DNA of 10,521 nucleotides, taken from NCBI GenBank assembly GCA_002305235.1, contig DBQL01000011.1:4674-15194 (forward strand), read 5' to 3'. Position 1 is the stretch's first letter; each line of letters starts with the position of its first letter. The stretch is from Prevotella sp. UBA1395. Lineage in GTDB: Bacteria; Bacteroidota; Bacteroidia; Bacteroidales; Bacteroidaceae. This document shows, piece by piece, positions 8,093 through 10,521 of this stretch. The notes under the pieces were generated by a model. It saw nothing but the letters and a program-made list of their open reading frames with translations, did no database searches and was not told the DNA's origin. Position numbers and translations under genes: made by a program.

Positions 8093-10015
8093 TTACCACC
8101 CCGGATTCTGATTAAACTCAGGATAAAGCATGACATCCGCGTTCTTGAACGGCAACCAGTAATGCTTTGAGCTGAGATTTCGGTTCACAATGACCTCTTC
8201 CCTGAAGTTGCGCACCTCATTGTCCTTGGGATCTACGGTAGGATCGAGATCCTTGGCACGGTCAAACTTCTGCATGGTCTTGATGTTGTATGGTCTCACC
8301 GTGAGCAGTTTCCAACGGCGGAGGTCGTTGAACCGATGTCCTTCAAAGGCCAGTTCCACAGCCCTCTCACGTCTCACCTCGTCGATAAAACTCTCTGTTG
8401 ATGTCGTGTATCGGGCATTGACGCCTTCCACCCCGGCACGTGTCCTGACCATATTGACAGCCTCTACCGCTGTTTTGCTGTACGAAGAAGCCTTGTAATT
8501 GGCTCCTCCGGCCACACCAGCAGCCTCGGCATACATCAGGTAAACCTCCGCAAGACGCAACCATGACAGGTGCATGTGGGTGGCTTTGCCATATCCATAG
8601 TCGTTGTCGTCGTTGTTTGCCCCGAGCGGAATGAACTTATAGTTCAGATACCCGGTGCGACTTGTGCGCTTGGGATCGGCCACGCCGTTACCGCCTTCGT
8701 AGAAATTGGCATACTCATACTTCTTTCCCGACTCGGTCGAAGGAGCCTTCACCATCTTGCATCCGTCATAGATGAAGTCATAGTAGAATCTCGGGTCACG
8801 ACCCTTCCACGGATGATTCTTGTCGAATCCCGACTCCGGGTCGGTCAAAGGAAGACCGTTTGCCATACCGAAATAGTTCACATAGTTGGCCGCGGGACAT
8901 AAGATGATACCGTCACCGTTGCAGATATCCTGTATCTGATAGGAGTTCATCTGTCGCCAATAAGAGTCGGCGCCAAAGGTAGGACTGCGCATAATAGCCT
9001 CCGTTCCACCCGGCATCAACCAGTTTTGCTCCTTGGTGTAGAACAGTGTGCTATACTTCTCAAAGTCGACGAGCTTGTATTGTGTCTGCCCGGCATCGAC
9101 CATCGCCAGCACTTTGCCCAAGACCTCAGCGGCCTTTCTGCAATATTCCACATCATATTTATAGGTATCGTTGACGGCATCCACGCCATTGGCCATCAGC
9201 GGACTACCCGCATAGAGCAGCGCCTTGCCCTGATAGGCCATCGCCCAAATCTTGTTGGGTCTGAAAGCGTTGTTGCCTTTGGTCGGCGCACCCGTGGCAG
9301 TGGCGTCCCAATCGATGGGCAGCAACTCGGCAGCCTCGGCAAAATCCTTGGCCATCTTGTCGGCATTCTCCTGATATGTCTCTCTTGGCAGGTTGAACTG
9401 CGCATTGGGCGCAAACGGCTCGGTGATGTAAGGCAGTCCGCCCCAGTAGCTTGTCAGTTCAAAATAGTTCCATGCCCGGAAGAACAAGAGCTGTCCCTTG
9501 ATGAAGTCGCGTTGTTCCTGCGTTGCCTCTTTGAGCAATCCGTCCTCGAGAGCCTTAAGGCCCATATTGGCCTGCCGGATAGCATACCATGCGCCGCCCC
9601 ATAATGATTTTTGGAATCGGTCACCATTGACGCTCCACGTACGGTCGAGGAAGCACGAGTTGTTTCCGAAATAAGAGCGATAGTTTCCGCCGTCAAACTG
9701 GAATCCCATGAGATATTCGCCGTTGCCGGTAGTGATCACTTCGTCGTCACCCCAGTTGAAAGAGCTAACCCAGTAGCTCTTGGCCACATCGGGAATGACA
9801 TTATACATCACCTCGATATAGCCTTGGAAGTTGGTGAAGTTCTTAAAAGCGTCCTCCTTCGACAATACCGATTCAGAGTCGCGCTCCAAGTAATCGGTAC
9901 ACGAAGTCGTCACCCCCACGCAAGCAGACAGCAGCAGCATCACTCCTGTCATCTTCCGCTTGAAGGATGTTTTGATGTCAACCTTGTTACAGGCTGTATA
10001 TTTGGTTTTTTTCAT
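8093..10015 (-). CDS. xusB: SusD/RagB-family outer-membrane lipoprotein, first copy (XusB-like)
   Basis: This 640-aa protein is the expected surface lid of the partly visible SusC protein upstream and should bind oligosaccharides. The mature start TDYLERDSESVLS aligns with the usual SusD start after the lipid cysteine, favouring C39 (VTTSC). C32 in LLLSAC is a rival with a more canonical lipobox. Family features include FDGGNYRSYF, GQLLFFRAWNYFELTSYWGG with PYITEPF, a RETYQENADKMAKDF helix, GRDPRFYYDFI, the LRLAEVYLMYAEAAGVAGG helix, the hallmark ELAFEGHRFNDLRRWK and the ending FNQNPGW. The N-region of the signal peptide is long, 21 residues with many lysines; a second start at M22 (9952) would give a more ordinary signal. 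I keep the upstream ATG because it is preceded by an AT-rich leader like those of its neighbours. It lies 53 bases after the partial SusC gene and 20 before the next. Confidence 0.95.
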   Translation of the reverse strand: MKKTKYTACNKVDIKTSFKRKMTGVMLLLSACVGVTTSCTDYLERDSESVLSKEDAFKNFTNFQGYIEVMYNVIPDVAKSYWVSSFNWGDDEVITTGNGEYLMGFQFDGGNYRSYFGNNSCFLDRTWSVNGDRFQKSLWGGAWYAIRQANMGLKALEDGLLKEATQEQRDFIKGQLLFFRAWNYFELTSYWGGLPYITEPFAPNAQFNLPRETYQENADKMAKDFAEAAELLPIDWDATATGAPTKGNNAFRPNKIWAMAYQGKALLYAGSPLMANGVDAVNDTYKYDVEYCRKAAEVLGKVLAMVDAGQTQYKLVDFEKYSTLFYTKEQNWLMPGGTEAIMRSPTFGADSYWRQMNSYQIQDICNGDGIILCPAANYVNYFGMANGLPLTDPESGFDKNHPWKGRDPRFYYDFIYDGCKMVKAPSTESGKKYEYANFYEGGNGVADPKRTSRTGYLNYKFIPLGANNDDNDYGYGKATHMHLSWLRLAEVYLMYAEAAGVAGGANYKASSYSKTAVEAVNMVRTRAGVEGVNARYTTSTESFIDEVRRERAVELAFEGHRFNDLRRWKLLTVRPYNIKTMQKFDRAKDLDPTVDPKDNEVRNFREEVIVNRNLSSKHYWLPFKNADVMLYPEFNQNPGW

Positions 10016-10050
10016 TGCTATAAACTTCTAAATGTTGAAATTATGTGTAC

Positions 10051-10063
10051 GCAAGCCTCTTGC
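10051..10063 (-). repeat. Short inverted repeat in the first susC-susD gap
   Basis: GCAAG and CTTGC form a perfect 5-bp stem around the 3-base loop CCT, just after the stop of the partial SusC gene. In the transcript the stem is not followed by a run of U, so transcription termination is unlikely. It may be chance or a small structure at the susC-susD junction. Confidence 0.25.
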
Positions 10064-10068
10064 ATGTC

Positions 10069-10521
10069 TTAGAGCGTCACACGCAGTCCGACGTTGAAGC
10101 GGCGCTGTGTGGGATAGGCACTCCAGCCACCCGTATTCGACTCTCGGTCGTCGGGCATGTCAGTCCACAAGAAGAGGTTGTTACCGTTGATGAAGACTCT
10201 GAGGCTCTGCAATCCGATGCTCTTGATCCATTGTTCCTTAGAGAATGTGTAGGCCAGCTCGGCATACTTCAGTCGGAGATAAGAGCCGTCGAAGAGGAAT
10301 CTCGTGCCATTGGTATATTCGCTCTTCTGTGTCAGCCATCTTGGCAGGGCCACATCGGCGTTCATATTATCCTTAGACCAGTAGCTACCCTCCACGAAGG
10401 CAGTGTTGCGCGTGCCTCCGAGGCTTTCCAATCCTACGTAGCGCGACACGTTGTTGGTACCATAGAACTGTACGAAAGCGCTGAAACCCTTATAGTCTAC
10501 GCCCACTTGGAAGCTGAGCGT
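10069..10521 (-). CDS. xusA: C-terminal end of a SusC-like TonB-dependent transporter (XusA-like), truncated by the window edge
   Basis: Only the last 150 codons are visible; the frame is open through the right edge, with TLSFQ preceding a GTG-encoded valine at 10506 that is internal, not a start. The sequence is the typical end of a SusC barrel: DYKGFSAFVQFYG, the AFVEGSYW segment, DGSYLRLKYAELAYTF, LRVFINGNNLFLW and a last strand RFNVGLRVTL. It ends in Leu rather than the usual aromatic residue. It should partner the SusD-like protein encoded 53 bases downstream. The signal peptide, N-terminal domain, TonB box, plug and the operon promoter lie outside the window. Family membership is secure; identity as xusA rests on gene order. 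Confidence 0.92.
   Translation of the reverse strand, partial: TLSFQVGVDYKGFSAFVQFYGTNNVSRYVGLESLGGTRNTAFVEGSYWSKDNMNADVALPRWLTQKSEYTNGTRFLFDGSYLRLKYAELAYTFSKEQWIKSIGLQSLRVFINGNNLFLWTDMPDDRESNTGGWSAYPTQRRFNVGLRVTL

Noticed and set aside
10069..10506. A short independent gene starting at the GTG at 10506
   Set aside because: The frame stays open to the window edge and the added residues TLSFQ continue a SusC beta-strand, so the GTG is an internal valine codon.
1..10521. CRISPR array, tRNA or rRNA gene, insertion sequence or phage remnant
   Set aside because: Reading both strands showed no regularly spaced repeats, no cloverleaf or rRNA-like segments, no transposase or integrase motifs, and nearly all sequence is taken up by six intact or edge-cut genes.

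Overview
The window looks like part of a Bacteroidales genome. The closest gene order I know is in Prevotellaceae and Bacteroides, with a rather GC-rich composition. The evidence is tandem SusC/SusD-type genes, lipoproteins with acidic residues after the lipid cysteine, AT-rich start regions without Shine-Dalgarno sequences, and a GH10 enzyme with a carbohydrate-binding insert. I could not assign a genus.

All six genes lie on the minus strand and read from the right edge to the left. In transcription order they are: the 3' end of a SusC-like TonB-dependent transporter (10069-10521, cut by the window edge); a SusD-like lipoprotein (8093-10015); a complete second SusC-like transporter (5247-8072); a second SusD-like lipoprotein (3382-5181); a DUF1735-type surface lipoprotein (2316-3344); and a secreted GH10 endo-xylanase lipoprotein interrupted by two CBM4-like modules (17-2227). 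Gaps between genes are 53, 20, 65, 37 and 88 bases, with no convincing terminator in any of them, so this reads as one operon. Its promoter and regulator lie outside the window, to the right. This is the xusA-xusB-xusC-xusD-xusE-xyn10C layout of the xylan-utilisation system described in Prevotella bryantii and in xylan loci of Bacteroides ovatus and B. intestinalis.

The likely division of labour is as follows. The surface GH10 enzyme holds xylan through its inserted CBMs and cuts it into oligosaccharides. The XusE-like lipoprotein and the SusD-like proteins bind xylan or xylo-oligosaccharides at the surface. The two SusC-like barrels import the oligosaccharides with TonB energy, each paired with its SusD lid. 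Side-chain and periplasmic enzymes (GH43, GH67, GH115, esterases) and a hybrid two-component sensor, which usually accompany such systems, are not in this window.

The window is a coherent, intact polysaccharide-utilisation operon of a known type rather than a new system. The points worth a second look are details: the nested CBM insert, a DxDxDGxxD loop beside the catalytic acid/base, a Gly in place of the usual -2 subsite Glu, a second SusC with almost no N-terminal extension, two competing lipidation cysteines in the first SusD, small inverted repeats in three intergenic gaps, and a recurring ATAG(A/C)AAT sequence near four of the five visible starts.
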